Source of the DNA: an uncultured Ruminococcus sp.
Lineage (GTDB): Bacteria > Bacillota_A > Clostridia > RUG12999
NCBI GenBank assembly: GCA_902783995.1
Contig: CACZTG010000312.1
Location: 1 to 5,238 of the forward strand
Direction: 5' to 3'
DNA length: 5,238 bases
Shown here piece by piece: positions 4,666-5,238 of the stretch (the stretch's first letter is position 1; every line of letters begins with the position of its first letter). The notes under the pieces are model-generated. The model did no database searches and was not told the DNA's origin. It saw nothing but the letters and a program-made list of their open reading frames with translations. The position numbers and the translations under genes were made by a program.

Positions 4666-5238
4666 ATGAGAATGAGAAAAAAAGCAAACCGTGAAGCACG
4701 GCTTGAAAAATGCGCTTCACTTCTTATAGATGAGCCGACGCGAAATAAAGGAAAATGGAAAAGCGTTTTTAAAAATGATAACCCCATACATCTTGAAATC
4801 GGCTGCGGAAAAGGCGGCTTTATTTCACAGCTTGCGGCGAGAAATCCCGACATAAACTATATAGCTGTTGAAAAATGCGTTGACGTAATAATAATGGCAA
4901 TGGAAAAAATTATGAACTTCGGAATTAAAAACGTGTTTTTTATAAGCGGTGACGCCGGACTTTTGACGGAAATATTTGAAAAAGGTGAAATTTCGAGAAT
5001 ATATATAAATTTCTGCGACCCGTGGCCCAAATCACATCATAAAAAAAGACGGCTTACACACCGCAGCTTCCTTGATATATATAAAAATATTCTGCCCTGC
5101 GGCGGCGAGGTCCATTTTAAAACCGATAACCGTAAGCTTTTTGAGTTTTCACTCAATGAGTTCGCGGATTGCGGCATAAAAATGCGAAATATAAGCCTTG
5201 ACCTTCACGCGGGTAATTTTGAGGATAATATAATAACG
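4666..5238 (+). CDS. trmB: tRNA (guanosine(46)-N7)-methyltransferase TrmB, 191 residues (3'-partial)
   Basis: TrmB transfers a methyl group from S-adenosylmethionine to N7 of guanosine 46 in the variable loop of many tRNAs; it acts in the cytoplasm. The sequence shows the SAM-binding loop EIGCGKG at residues 44-50, the acidic end of the next strand at E69, D96 after the third strand, and the family hallmark NFCDPWPKSHHKKRRLT at 115-131 with the catalytic-region D118. FKTDN at 151-155 is also typical. Bacterial TrmB proteins are about 210-220 residues, so only the last 25 or so are missing. The frame stops at NIIT, just where the conserved T-x-Y-E substrate-binding motif is expected. The start ATG follows GGAGGG by seven bases; a second ATG two codons later is less well placed. 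The gene is divergent from spoIIE, and nothing suggests a role in sporulation. Confidence 0.96.
   Translation, partial: MRMRKKANREARLEKCASLLIDEPTRNKGKWKSVFKNDNPIHLEIGCGKGGFISQLAARNPDINYIAVEKCVDVIIMAMEKIMNFGIKNVFFISGDAGLLTEIFEKGEISRIYINFCDPWPKSHHKKRRLTHRSFLDIYKNILPCGGEVHFKTDNRKLFEFSLNEFADCGIKMRNISLDLHAGNFEDNIIT

Noticed and set aside
4638..4853. 71-codon minus-strand open frame opposite trmB
   Set aside because: It is antisense to the conserved SAM-binding region of TrmB.

Overview
The window looks like chromosome from an endospore-forming member of the Clostridia (Firmicutes). The main evidence is a complete SpoIIE sporulation phosphatase, together with AT-rich intergenic DNA, sigma-A-like promoters, strong purine-rich ribosome binding sites and occasional GTG starts. 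A finer taxonomic placement cannot be supported from the sequence alone. I see no tRNA, rRNA, CRISPR array or insertion sequence.

Layout from left to right. Positions 1-321 (minus) are the first 107 codons of a PPC/DUF296-domain protein that runs off the left edge. Its upstream region (322-595) holds a 26-bp dyad right at the gene start and several GC-rich and AT-rich inverted repeats. Positions 596-1738 (minus) encode a two-domain acyltransferase-like protein of the NAT_N/GNAT_C type. It is clearly AT-richer than its neighbours and has a near-consensus promoter that overlaps its apparent start codon and a second dyad. Positions 1811-1846 form a strong terminator for the next unit. That unit (minus) is spoIIE (2151-4460) followed by a small tail-anchored protein gene (1845-2093). 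The 205-bp divergent region 4461-4665 contains the spoIIE promoter, with Spo0A-box-like sites and an unusual 22-bp spacer, and the trmB promoter. Positions 4666-5238 (plus) encode most of TrmB, the tRNA m7G46 methyltransferase, cut off by the right edge.

Functionally the window mixes housekeeping (trmB), sporulation (spoIIE, which activates sigma-F by dephosphorylating SpoIIAA) and two genes of poorly known role (PPC protein, acyltransferase-like protein), each with its own likely operator. The parts least explained by known biology are the small membrane-tail protein that shares the spoIIE terminator and the two dyad-covered promoters that would yield almost leaderless transcripts. I found no convincing new defence or mobile system. 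All RNA folding and motif calls were made by eye.
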